Source of the DNA: Neopestalotiopsis rosae
Lineage: Eukaryota; Ascomycota; Sordariomycetes; Amphisphaeriales; Sporocadaceae
Length of the DNA stretch: 64,000 nucleotides
Assembly: GCA_023078685.1 (NCBI GenBank)
Contig: JALGAS010000004.1
Location: 5,456,001-5,520,000 of the forward strand
Reading direction: 5' to 3'
The number at the start of each line of letters is the position of its first letter. Position 1 is the stretch's first letter. This document shows positions 1-10,054 of the stretch, piece after piece. The notes below the pieces were generated by a model that did not search any database, was not told where the DNA came from, and worked only from the letters and a program-made list of their open reading frames with translations. A program made the translations under genes and the position numbers.

Positions 1-208
1 GCTCGCTTCGCCTAACGGCCTCTTGCAGCTGTCTCTTGAGATTTTGGCGCTCCCTGTCCCATCTCTCTCGTTCCAGGTCAAAGGTCTGCTGCCGAGAAGT
101 TTCTCGTGGTGCCTCCTCGGAGTAAGGGGGTGCCTCTTCGGGGTAAGTTGAGTCGTTTCTAGCAAACGAGTCGAATCTGGCGCCTTCGTTAGAGAAGCTG
201 CGCCACAT
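1..208 (-). CDS. Coiled-coil protein, partial (runs off left edge)
   Basis: The minus-strand frame is open from an ATG at 208 to the window edge (69 codons visible). Seen: an N-terminal segment rich in Asp, Glu and Pro with two EEAPPYSEEAP-type acidic/proline patches, followed by a strongly charged stretch (DLERERWDRERQNLKRQLQEA pattern) with heptad-like spacing that should form a coiled coil. The codon composition and protein-like sequence make a real exon likely. No family is recognisable from this fragment and no function is assigned. An overlapping frame upstream (ATG near 227, ending in TAA near 190) also looks protein-like, so the true first exon could lie farther right and join by splicing. 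Confidence 0.5.
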   Translation of the reverse strand, partial: MWRSFSNEGARFDSFARNDSTYPEEAPPYSEEAPRETSRQQTFDLERERWDRERQNLKRQLQEAVRRSE

Positions 209-1234
209 CTTTGTACAAAGCACCACTCTGCTCGGCGAGTGGCATCCGCTCCAAGTAGTTTAAACGGGTATTTCTGACCATCGATGGTGTGATTCTGGAA
301 ATTGAGTGCAGTGTGTACAAAGAGCAGAAGACTGGTTGTTTTTGTAAAAGTGGGTGAGCCAAATTAATTTGGTGCCGTTGAGCTCAACCTCCCTACTTTT
401 AGTATGGTCAACGAATGGTGAAATCCAGGCATGGACGATAAACATCCATAGGCGCCCAGATGAATGTTTGCTTTGGGAGAGGGCTGTGCATTGGATGAGC
501 CTGGTTCGTGGCCAATTTTGATTTGTTTTCCGAAAATCGATGAGACGAACGACCATGTTGAGCCTCGTTGCACCCGCAGCTGCAAGGTAGGTAGGCGTCC
601 GTCGGGCTGGCATCGTCGCACCAAGGGGGATCTTATCCTGGTGTGAGCCATGGCTTCAGTTCAGACTGATCTGGAAACGGTGGATAGCCAGTGACTTGAC
701 GAGAACTCTTGTAAAAATACCCGTAGAACTATTCTCCCAGCACATCGGTGGCCTTATGCCTTGTTCGTGCTTTCCCAATGACTTCCCCCACCAGTATCCG
801 CTGCCTATGACATAAGTAGTTGCATTATTCCTCTGCTAGACCGGTGGCCGTTACAGTTTGTCTGTATTCTTCCAGACGCTGAGCACTTACGCACTTCATG
901 GTCATGAAGTCATGGCGCAGTCGTCTTGTGTAATGACGTACGGGTAACATGGTCGGATCGCACAGCAACCCATGGTGGACGACTCAGGCTGCTTGTCTGT
1001 TCAAGCGTTTTGATCCTATGCTACCGATATCTGTTTCTGATTCTGTTTTGTTCCTGTCTAACTTGGACTTGGAGAATGAAAACGACTTGGATGAGTGGGT
1101 AGAGCATCCGGATCAAAATCGTGTTCATGTCAAATATCGAGTAAAGCTATAACCCGTTGTTTGAGCATTTCAGAACCCCTTCAAGTTTATAATTTCTGCA
1201 TAATTGTGCCAAATGCTGCCGAATACAGCATTGC
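209..1234. other. Intergenic, about 1.0 kb
   Basis: Only short overlapping frames without protein-like composition are visible. The stretch at about 510-575 resembles 2988-3050 and looks like a diverged duplicate. No RNA gene or transposon was recognised. Confidence 0.5.
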
Positions 1235-2708
1235 TCATTTAGTAACTGGTGAGAATATGTTCTTGGTGGTGTTACCCTTCGAGCATGCCTTCCACCAGGA
1301 TAACAACTTCCTGTCTACCGAGCCATATGAGCATTTCCGCTTCAACTCATATACCAAGGTGCCCTCCCATTTTCTCTCACTTGTGACCATGGCATAGTCG
1401 GTGAAACTGTTATCATCAAGATCAATGGCCTGAAGACAAAAAGGTCAGCAAAAAAGCCAGTTCCCTCCGAAACCGGCGCTAGGTGTCTACCTAGCTCAAG
1501 AATCTTTGACTTTACCTCGATAGTAAAAGTGTTATTGTTGTTCCGCAAAATCTCCCCGAGTTGCTTGTAGTAGCCCCCGAGATGCCATACATGAGAAATG
1601 GTACCCTTGTTCGTGACGTAGGTGAAGACAAAGGTGTCTTCGACACCAAACGTTACCGCCACAACACTAGCAGCTACAGTCGAGATCTCAGCCATGAACA
1701 CCCTGTCTCCCAACATGACGACCGAGCCATCTTGCCAGCGGGCAAAGAAATAACCATTACCGCCTCTATACCAAACGGCAGGTCCTAGAAAGCACACTTC
1801 TAGAGTTTGAAGTCCGTGTTGATCGAATGCCTTCTCGAGGAGCGGGTAATGATAAGCGAGATTGTAGCTTCTCACTACATATTGAATACATTAGTCATTC
1901 ATTACTGAAACTTCGTTTCCAGCACAAGGAAAACAACCTTACCCCACAGCCAATCATCGTAGCGAGCAACAAAGGTGTTCATATTGATGGTTATGGAATT
2001 TATCAGTTGCGGGCGTTTCATCTGTACTAGATGTTGGTCGTAGAATTGCCTGTAGAGTCATATAAGTTCTTCGACACTTTTCTGAAGCGCACTGAATACT
2101 GCTCACCATCTAACATCTGCGGGACCGACGAAGAAGCACCAGCGATGGTGCAGACAGAGACTGAAACGTGGTTTCTGAGCGGAAGTATAGTTTGCAGTGT
2201 AGTCAGTATCAGGCTCGATATGGGTCGCGGTATTGGGCTCCAGCATCTCTTCGCTTTCGATGGGACTCTCGGAATGCTCAAGACCCTCAAGACCCTCAAG
2301 ATCCAGCTGCTGCAGTTTGTAGTGCAGTTCAATATTTTCTTTTCGGGTGTCCTCCCGCTCGGCTCTGATGCGCCGGACTTCCTCCTCATGTTCGGCCCGG
2401 CACTGTTCCAGCTCTTGCCGTAGCTTGTAGAGCTCCTCATCCTTGGAGTTGAAGCGAATCTTCATGTCTGCGTGCAAGGCTTCGGTGTTCTCCCTGGCAG
2501 TGGTCAATGCCCACAAATGATCCGCGCGCTCCGATTTCAGCGCCGGGCAAGCGCCTCGTTCGCACTGCCGTATGGTTTCGTTCATCTGCCGAATGGTCTC
2601 GGTTTGCTTAGCAAAGTCTTGACGTAGCATTGCCCATCCATGCTGATATATTGCATCGTTGCCGGCATCAAGTTCGTAGATAGACCCACTCGGGGAGCTG
2701 CAATCCAT
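1235..2708 (-). CDS. Unknown protein with N-terminal coiled coil, four exons
   Basis: Hand-spliced model: exons 2708-2107, 2049-1943, 1874-1516 and 1429-1235, with introns of 57, 68 and 86 bp. Donors are GTGAGC, GTAAGG and GTAAAG; acceptors are TACAG, GTAG and TTCAG. The phases close exactly, giving 420 residues. Residues about 15-125 are rich in Glu, Arg and Gln (RQELEQCRAEHEEEVRRIRA pattern) and should form a coiled coil. An acidic linker follows. The last 220 residues are globular and aromatic-rich (ARYDDWLW, VWYRGGNGYFFARW). I do not recognise the family. The segment joining the coiled coil to the globular part (residues about 175-205) is the least certain; the downstream three exons could instead be a separate gene starting at the ATG at 2021 (210 residues). 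Confidence 0.5.
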
Positions 2709-3078
2709 TTTCCTGGCAAACAGAAGCTATTCCATTGATGTTGAGTATCTTTCAGCTCCCAAATATGAGTATAAGCGTTGCTTATGTGATGGAAGCTGAT
2801 GTTCTCGCGAGAGTGCTTCAGCCGGAATATAAGCACTGCAAGGACTCGAAGTATCTGGCTCTTCTGTCACTGTACGCCTGATTTGATAAGGAGACACATA
2901 GATATGATTTAGGATTAAAGTCTGACAGAGTGTTTGCTCCACGAGAGACTGTATTGGTTAGGTTCGGGTGGATACATGTGTTTGAACCGTGATTGGTTTT
3001 GATTAGCTTTTCGGAAAATAATGAGACGAATACATGATTCTCAAATGTTGCTGCACAGGACGGTGAGGCAGTTTTCCG
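2709..3078. other. Intergenic, 0.37 kb
   Basis: No convincing gene. It contains the second copy (about 2988-3050) of the diverged sequence also seen at about 510-575. Confidence 0.45.
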
Positions 3079-3512
3079 TCACTCGGGTTCCGTTGCACCG
3101 CAGATGGAAATATCTCTGACCATCAACCGTGGCTTGTGTTTGGCGGGCCCGAGCAAAGCAAAATCATTCGTCGGCGGTAACTGACTGGACCTAGATGTCT
3201 CCGTGTACCCTGCAATGGGTAGCTGAAGGAGGCTGGGATGGTTGAATGCATTGTTTGGGTCCTTGTGTATGACAAAGAAAGTCCTGGAGTACTGGTTCGT
3301 AGAAGGTACCACCCAGGGAGCAACACAGCTCTCAATATGAGAGTCGACGACTAACGACTTGTTGACTCCGGTCATCGAGGTTGGAAAGAAAATACTTGTA
3401 ATTAATACAGAGCGCCCATCATTTTCCGCAAAAGGACAAGGCGTTTACCCATGAGCTCGTAGAACCTTCTGTTATCACACCTCCACCCAGGAGGAGGTAC
3501 CCGAGAATCCAT
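3079..3512 (-). CDS. Small unknown protein, two exons
   Basis: Proposed exons are 3512-3449 and 3365-3079, with an 83-bp intron (donor GTAAAC, acceptor CGGAG). Splicing gives 116 residues in frame, beginning MDSRVPPPGW and ending GATEPE. No signal peptide, membrane segment or known motif is visible. The sequence is Pro/Ser/Thr-rich with an aliphatic core (CVAPWVVPSTNQ, TFFVIHKD). Support is the preserved phase and protein-like composition only, and the CGGAG acceptor lacks a strong pyrimidine tract. It could be a fragment of a larger or decayed gene. It lies in the same orientation as the four-exon gene downstream and the small gene upstream. Confidence 0.35.
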
Positions 3513-3643
3513 CTCAACTCGTATCATCGTCCACTTGATTGCACTGGACGCATGAGGCGAGTATCACGACTCAACCAGGGGACAATCGACCACCCAATGG
3601 TTTACTTCCAGACAGCGTTCCGTACAACACCACCCAAGCCCGC

Positions 3644-3954
3644 CTAAGGTTGCCTCCTGGCGGCCAAGTCGTGCAAATCTCCAGTCTCGGCGACCTGGAC
3701 GCGCCCTCCCGTCGACTGGTCGGCCTTCTTTGGGCCCTTGGGCACGGCGTCATCAATCCTGTCCTTGATGGCCTCGCCGGAGACTTCGGCGTTGCCGCCA
3801 ATGTCTGCCTGTGCCGTGGTGCCAAAGTTGGACTTTTGCTGGTCAAGCACGTTCCTAGGGGTTTCTGACGTCAATGGGGGAGAGCTCGAATACCCCAAAA
3901 TTACGTGTCACGGGATCTAACTCACTGGGTTGAGCTGGTGTTGTTGTCCGCCAT
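3644..3954 (-). CDS. Small hydrophilic fungal protein of unknown function
   Basis: A main exon on the minus strand encodes a small hydrophilic protein with the string TPRNVLDQQKSNFGTTAQAD and a charged C-terminal half (SGEAIKDRIDDAVPKGPKK). It ends at a TAG at 3644. A short first exon (3954-3926, MADNNTSST) is followed by a consensus GTGAGT donor. The best-looking acceptor (GACGTCAG ending at 3865) would shift the frame. An acceptor ending at 3885 (TTCGAG) keeps it and gives 89 residues, but implies a very short 41-bp intron. The start is therefore likely and the exact junction is uncertain. No domain is recognised, and there is no signal peptide or membrane segment. Confidence 0.5.
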
Positions 3955-5248
3955 GGTGACTAATGGTGATGTGGATATTTCGTTGGGTGTAGAGGGGTGA
4001 TGCTTGACAATGTTGAAGTTGAGTCTTGGTACAATTCAAGTGGTAGGAGATGTTGTTATTGTATCATAGGAGGTTGATGTATGTGAGAGAACAGAGTGTG
4101 ACTTCACGGCTCAACAAACATGCTCAATGCTTGGTCTCCAACCTTTTGCTTATGGCAGCTGTGACGTAATGATCGTCTGGTGGGGAGGTGCATAAACTCG
4201 ACCTATGCCTTCCTTTTGTGCATTCATTTGCATTGACATAATGGTCAAGCTGTTAGCGATTCGGATTCAATTGAGCTGTAGGTTATAGTCTGTATAATTA
4301 CCCTATCCAATCATTCATGTAAATCTGAGCTGACTGCTGCCTTTTCCATTGCAGTATAAGTCAATGGCCAGCACCTGATCTCTGCTCTTTACGGCCTGGG
4401 CCGAATTTCCGTAGTGCACGAGCCATTATAGTTACAGCATGGGAGATCATGACCCCACTTCTAGGGGACTGAGACGGTTGAATTTCTTGGCCATGGACAA
4501 AGAGGAGACCGACTTTGTCTTCTTTGACAGCTTGACAGCAGTTGGTCATGATTGCGATGTTTCTAATGGAATGGGATGAGAAGGTTAGCGAATGTTTGTG
4601 CATTACAAGTCCGACCAAAATTGGCTCAAGATCTTTTTCTGGGTGCTCGTAGATCTATTCTTGTATCCTGGTCCAGGCAGTATACTTTATGAACAGCGGG
4701 TAGGTATAAATCATTATTATTAGCAGCATTCCAAACAACAGTAAACTTTGGCATGATGGCAGCAATGCGAAAGACACTGGATGCTGAGCAAATATATATG
4801 TCGAATCATTATATTCTATTGAGAACCAACCATTGTATGCATTTGTTTTGACGCCGACAACGTCGAGTCCACCCACAAGTTTGAAGGAGGCGTCTCACAA
4901 CATGCGACGAAGGGCTGCACCCCTGGCCTGCAACACCAAGCCCCGACCATCGTGAGAAGCGCCCCCGCGAGCTGCAAGTCTGCCTGCCATACATAAAGAT
5001 CTTCACGATCGCCTTGATCATCCGAAAGTCTTGTCCTTTTTTGTTCTTATCATCTTGAAATCAAGATAATCTTAACATTATAGTCTATTTTTCTTTTCTT
5101 TCTTTGAATCATCCTAGCAACGTCTAGCTTTCCATTCTTTTTCCGCTGGCCGACTTTTTTTCTCTTCGCCTTTCGACAATATCAAGCATTTCAGCCATAA
5201 AATACGCATAATATATCAAAAGACAGTTCAAGGGAAATAAAGAGAAAA
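3955..5248. other. Intergenic, 1.3 kb
   Basis: No supported gene. A frame at 4361-4618 on the minus strand has an intron-like CTAAC...TTAG signal in front of it but no convincing protein. The last 200 bp before 5249 are pyrimidine-rich on the + strand (5035-5110) and probably hold the promoter and leader of the secreted-protein gene. Confidence 0.5.
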
Positions 5249-5851
5249 ATGTACTTTTCCAAGCTTGCCGTCGTTTTGTCCTTGGCAGCCACCTCCCTCG
5301 CCGCGCCAGCCAAGGGTTTCGCGCCGTATAAGCGCGCCGACGTCCTGACCTTTCGGAAATATAATGACTTTCAAATCTCCGACGGCGTGGCTGGAAATGC
5401 CCTGGCCGAGGTGAATGCAGCATTCCCGGTAAGACGAAATCCAAACTTACTTGGCAAACTCTGTCAAAGCGTCATCACCTAACAAGAAATTGTCAAACTC
5501 CAGGTCGACATGTCCGACCCAGCCGCCGTATCCTCCAACGACCTCGCCATCCTCGTCGCGGCCCGGCAGACGGCCGAGAACGCCGAGGCGGCCTTCAACA
5601 CGGCCATCGGCCCCTCGGCCGGCGGCGCCGACGAGGCCTCGCTCGCCGTCGGCAAGATCAAGAACAAGGTGCTCAAGCTGCGCACGTTCGAGATGCTCGT
5701 CACGGTGCAGATGGCCCAGGGCGCCACCGACAAGGCCGCCCAGCTCGCCGACATCCAGGCCAAGCTCAAGACCAACGTGGGGATCGACCAGCTCTCGGCC
5801 GGGGATGCTAGCCAGAGTGTTAGTTTTACCGATGATGTGCAGCCGCAGTAA
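5249..5851 (+). CDS. Small secreted protein with signal peptide
   Basis: Exons 5249-5428 and 5504-5851 are joined over a 75-bp intron (GTAAGA donor, CTAAC near 5479, CTCCAG acceptor), giving 175 residues. Seen: a classic signal peptide (positive start, hydrophobic core AVVLSLAATSLAA, cleavage expected before APAKG) and then a KR dibasic site at residues 27-28 suited to Kex2 processing. The mature part is Ala- and Asp-rich, predicted helical, and Cys-free (ARQTAENAEAAFNTAIG; AQLADIQAKLKTNVG). The protein should be exported. Small Cys-free helical secreted proteins of this sort are common in filamentous fungi. A role in host or surface interaction is possible but not shown here. The coding part of exon 2 is distinctly GC-rich. 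Confidence 0.8.
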
Positions 5852-7006
5852 GTCAAGCGGAAAAAGTCATCAAAAGGAGCAAATCAAAACTTCAAGATGG
5901 AGACTTTCTTGTGGTGGAATCAAATCGCCCAGTGCGCGTGGATGAAGACCTCATACCCAAAGGGCTCACCAAGTCAATATTACCATTCATACAGCAGACG
6001 ATCCCTGGAATGGAATCATTGTGGGAATTTCTGGACATCTGGGAACCGCAGATATGATCGTCACGAAGGCCGAGTCATGAAAGCGCGATGAGGTGGTCAG
6101 ATGAAATCTATCTTTTGAGAGCCAAAAGCTCAATTTTTACCATCAATCATGTCGAGTAGTCCGGATTCTAGGATGACTCTACTTCTTCACCATGATTATA
6201 AACAGACCTGCTCCTCTGAACAGTGCACAATTCGCGTATTGTCATACTTGAACAGCCCAGCAGAAGACGATGCCTTGTTCGTGATGGTGGTATGAGTACG
6301 CGTCACCACGAACAAATATCCAATTCTGAAACACAGTCATTTTAAAAACTCTATTAATATGCTTATTGATGTGATATAATATTTAATTATCTATTTTTAT
6401 ACCGGCAACTTCTGCATGACCCCAGAGTTCATCAGATTGGTGACTAATGCATGTTTGCAACTGTCGTCTGTAAATGTAGGAGATGCATACTGCAAGGCTC
6501 CACTAGCTTATATCAAATAACCTTCGTCCATTCAAATGGAGACAGCTGTCTTATATAATCTCATCTGTATTATTATGTATCCTCTTCACCGTGGAGAGTG
6601 TATTACCATTCGCTGGGTGCTGGGTGATGCATATAGATCTGGACGCGTAAATACGCACTAAGACAACAAGAAGTTCACGACACTTCACACAGTTGATCGC
6701 TTTGCAAATGGCTGCTCAGGTATGTATTAAAATTTATTCAAGGCGCATGATGCGCACTGTCGATAGAATTGTGGCAGGACATATTCTATTGAGAATGAGT
6801 GCCAAATTGGTCATGCTTTGTAGGCTGTATGCGCATGACTTCCCCCCTTCAAAAGCCAGGAGGCCAAGTGGTAGTCGAGTTCAGAGCTGTGCATGTTCCA
6901 CCATATTGAAAGGTATGCTCGTTCGAGGCATGGAACCAGATTGCACGTCGCGTCTTGGTGCTTTTGGGTCTATTGATCTTGGTTGGTATCGTCACAAGTG
7001 ACGACT
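5852..7006. other. Intergenic, 1.15 kb
   Basis: It lies between the 3' ends of two convergent small secreted-protein genes. AT-rich around 6340-6420. No gene or RNA is recognised. Confidence 0.5.
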
Positions 7007-7248
7007 CTACAGGCCCTTAGCGACCGAGTCCTGGTACACACCAGCGGCGTTGTAGCTGACAATGTTGCCACTGGCATCGGTCATGGCAGCCTCTTGTACG
7101 GGGACCTGACGTCTGACGACCTTGGCTGCAAGTAGACTTGTTAACACATGAATCTTTGAGTTGTAGGTATCGGTAAAAGTAAGAACTTACTGAGCTCGGC
7201 CGAGGCGACGGCGGAAAGAGCAAGAGTGACGAAAGCGAAGAACTTCAT
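7007..7248 (-). CDS. Very small secreted peptide precursor
   Basis: Exons 7248-7191 and 7125-7007 are joined over a 65-bp intron (GTAAGT donor, GTTAAC branch-like site, CTTGCAG acceptor), giving 58 residues. Seen: a signal peptide (MKFFAFVTLALSAVASA) and then TKVVRRQ, whose RR pair is a likely Kex2 site, leaving a mature peptide of about 33 residues that begins QVPVQEAAMTDASGN and ends with DSVAKGL. It has no Cys and therefore no disulfide-rich effector fold. The product is probably processed in the Golgi and released. The function is unknown. Because the coding sequence is so short, automated annotation could easily miss it. Confidence 0.7.
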
Positions 7249-8704
7249 TTTGAAAAGTGTTTGTAATGTCTCGTAACGAGGGGTATATATGCTGTCGTAG
7301 AGTGAATGATCAAAAGTCGGCCGGCGACAAGCAAGGTCCTTTGTCAAATTATATAGACACACGAAGAGAAGTGAAAGAATAAATAACTCGAGTGGAGCGG
7401 AAGAGACTGGAGAGGATGAATACAGAATAGAGTACCAAGAAATGACCCAAAAGAGGATGGGCGAGGAGGGCTTATGTAGAATGACTGGACAGCCGGGCTG
7501 CCAGCATCCCATGCTTGAGATGATGGACGGGTTCAAGGGTGCCCAGCTTCGGAAAGAGTCGACGCTGCCAACTCAAACAAAACAAGAGACGAAGTCACCC
7601 AGTAATCTTTGCGCCGTTGAGGCAATCCCATGGTTTCCAAGGCATGGCTTGACCTGATCTTCGGCATCCGAGTGACTTGAGACTGACATCGCCTCTCCAA
7701 GCCCAAGTCAAGTCGCCCAAATCGGGTAAGAGACCAACGAGGGATGCCAAGACTGACACAACCCGGGGCTAGAATCCAGACCGCGAGCCTCAAAATCAGA
7801 CCAAGGTGGACATGGCAACGAGATATCTCATTGGTGAAGAATCCAAGGCCGTATAACGGTCATATGTGTTTTTAGCATGGGGTCGGAAGCTTAACTCTCG
7901 GCATTGCTGGCTGGGATCCACTGGAACGAACTCGTGGGCTTTGGGGGGATTATGGGGTTGAGGCTCTGGAAATCTTGGCGCAGCGACGGGGGTCTGAGAC
8001 GCATCTCTAACCGCCATCAGCCTAAACCCTGAGCAGCACCCAGCAGGAGAATCGTCCCCCTTCTCGGCCGGGCGCCAATTGACGACTTGACGAGATGAGC
8101 AGTGGGATCCTCGCGGCAGTGGAGTCTTCCGTGTTACAGAATTGTTCAGAAACCATCAGGAATAGCCTGGTTTCAATGCCAAGCGATATTTCATGTAGTA
8201 TTCAGCTGATGATAGCGAATTCGTTTTGAACTTTAAATTTTCACGTGTATCCACAACAGATGACGTTGTCGCTTAGGCTCTAGACGTCTCCCAAGATGCT
8301 TCTCTTCGAGGTTGATTGTTTAGTTGCGTGCGCGTTATGATTATGTGAGGTGTCCGATTGCGAGACGGGACGGCCAATACATCAATGCGCCAAACCGAGT
8401 TGCGATGACGCTGATTGTCAGATGGGATTGCAAGTCGATTCCATAAGATGTCTGCGCGTCTTGGATGTCTGGACTTCAACGAGACCTCTTCCTGGTACTG
8501 CCCTTTTTGGACTCCAGCTATCGACCCCTACCATGTGGTCAACACTTGAAGGTCCTGATTAGAGGGTGAGAAGTTGATTAGTGGACCATTCGGCTAACCC
8601 AGTCTTCACTGTCACTGGCTGAGAACGCCCACATAGTCGCTGGAACCAGCAAATTCCGGCAGCAGAAGTCGGAATGCTTTGATATTTTATTCTCTGACAT
8701 GCGA
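7249..8704. other. Intergenic, 1.45 kb
   Basis: It contains the promoter of the peptide gene at its left end and the 3' flank of the Rieske-DUF455 gene at its right end. No other gene is supported. Confidence 0.5.
7284..7290 (-). promoter_or_regulatory. Possible TATA box of the small peptide gene
   Basis: A TATATA element lies 36-42 bp upstream of the ATG at 7248 on the minus strand. Position and sequence fit a TATA box with a very short leader. It could be chance in AT-rich DNA. Confidence 0.3.
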
Positions 8705-10054
8705 TCAACCGCCAGCAATGATTTGCGATGTCGAACCGGCGCCGCCAAGATTTTCATAGTATCTCGGATCCATACCGGCTTGCAACCTTGCCTCCGCGTT
8801 GAATGGACCCTTTACTGCACCGGCAAAGTATTTCTTGACATTTGCACGGAAAATCTCTACGGGATCTGTGGCTTCTTGCTCACAAATCCAGGTCAACCAC
8901 CGATGGCCTGTTGTGACATGGGTAATCTCGTCGTTGTGGATAATGTCGAGTGTGTCGACACTGTCCATGTCCGCGGCCTTGCGGAATTTGTCGATAGTCA
9001 TTGGGTTCACGTCGAGACCTCGCGCTTCGTGTACCAGAGCAATGACACTGATTCGAGCTCGGAGATCGTGCGCTGTCATGACGGCCGAGTCCCAGAGGCC
9101 GTGGTGGACTGGCAACGCACCAAATCGACTGCCCAAGTCTTCCAATCTGGAGCGTAACAAACTGAAATGCTTTGCTTCGTCGTTGGCCACCTTGAGCCAG
9201 TCATAATAAAACGTCCTGGGCAGTTCGCGCGATAGCGCCTTGTCTGGTGAATTTGTCTGGAATGTCGCAAATCTCACACATATATCAATGGCAAGATCAA
9301 TGGCCCACTGTTCGATATTCGCCAAGTTATGCAGCATCATGATTCGGCTCTTGAGTGTTCCTCCTTTTCCAGCTCTGGGCATCGCTCCGGGGTTGACTTT
9401 GCCATAATCATCTCGCCGAGGTTTGTCGGGAGTTTCGACTTTGCCTGCACCAAGTTCCATTGGCGAAGAAGTTTTCTCTTTAGTGGCGAACAACGAAAAC
9501 AGTCGTGTCGTGAGTTCAATCTTCTGCTCAGGATCTGGTGTGTTTAAAATGTGGACACACCAGTCACAAAGCGTAGCATCATCTCCGAGGAACACTGCTT
9601 CCTTTGATGCTTCCTTTTTGGGTCCATGCTTGAACTTGACCTTTTCACTCACGGGCTTGAGCCATAGAAGACCCAGACGCTCGCCATATCCGGCCACTTG
9701 CACCGACACTTTTCCATCTTCTATGATAATGGGAAATGTGCAAGTTTTGATGCCAAAGCTGGACTCTCCAGTCTCCACGTTGAAGTCGTATGCATGCCAG
9801 GGACAGGAGGCCACATATGAAGAGTCCTCAATGTCCACATGAGCCTCAATCATGGGCCCGCCAGCATGTGGGCACTCGGCCTCCATGGCATAGTAGGTCC
9901 AACCATCTTCAGTCTCGTTGGGTTTTCTTGGAGATGTAGCACCCTCTATCCTGGGCAGCCTGAAAAGAACCAAGCGCTTTCCATTATCAAGCATGACAGA
10001 GTATCTCGTGCTCGTAAAGTCGTTCAAGCTTCCTAGCTCAACGATGGACGCCAT
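8705..10054 (-). CDS. Rieske [2Fe-2S] domain fused to DUF455 ferritin-like domain
   Basis: Single exon, 449 residues from the ATG at 10054; the frame is open upstream but has no earlier ATG. Residues about 5-130 form a Rieske domain with cluster ligands C61, H63, C84 and H87 (CPHAGG ... CPWHAYDF). Residues about 245-435 match DUF455, a ferritin-like helical domain, with carboxylate/His positions in ANIEQWAID, NDEAKHF, VHEARGLDVNP and HNDEITHV that could bind a di-metal centre. Known of the parts: Rieske domains pass electrons, and ferritin-like di-iron domains activate O2 or store metal. Inferred: a self-sufficient redox enzyme in which the Rieske cluster feeds the di-metal site. The substrate is unknown. 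It is divergent from the AMMECR1 gene across 0.94 kb. Confidence 0.88.
   Translation of the reverse strand: MASIVELGSLNDFTSTRYSVMLDNGKRLVLFRLPRIEGATSPRKPNETEDGWTYYAMEAECPHAGGPMIEAHVDIEDSSYVASCPWHAYDFNVETGESSFGIKTCTFPIIIEDGKVSVQVAGYGERLGLLWLKPVSEKVKFKHGPKKEASKEAVFLGDDATLCDWCVHILNTPDPEQKIELTTRLFSLFATKEKTSSPMELGAGKVETPDKPRRDDYGKVNPGAMPRAGKGGTLKSRIMMLHNLANIEQWAIDLAIDICVRFATFQTNSPDKALSRELPRTFYYDWLKVANDEAKHFSLLRSRLEDLGSRFGALPVHHGLWDSAVMTAHDLRARISVIALVHEARGLDVNPMTIDKFRKAADMDSVDTLDIIHNDEITHVTTGHRWLTWICEQEATDPVEIFRANVKKYFAGAVKGPFNAEARLQAGMDPRYYENLGGAGSTSQIIAGG

Noticed and set aside
4361..4618. An 85-codon minus-strand frame preceded by CTAAC...TTAG
   Set aside because: Intron-like signals alone; no upstream exon or protein-like pattern could be joined to it.
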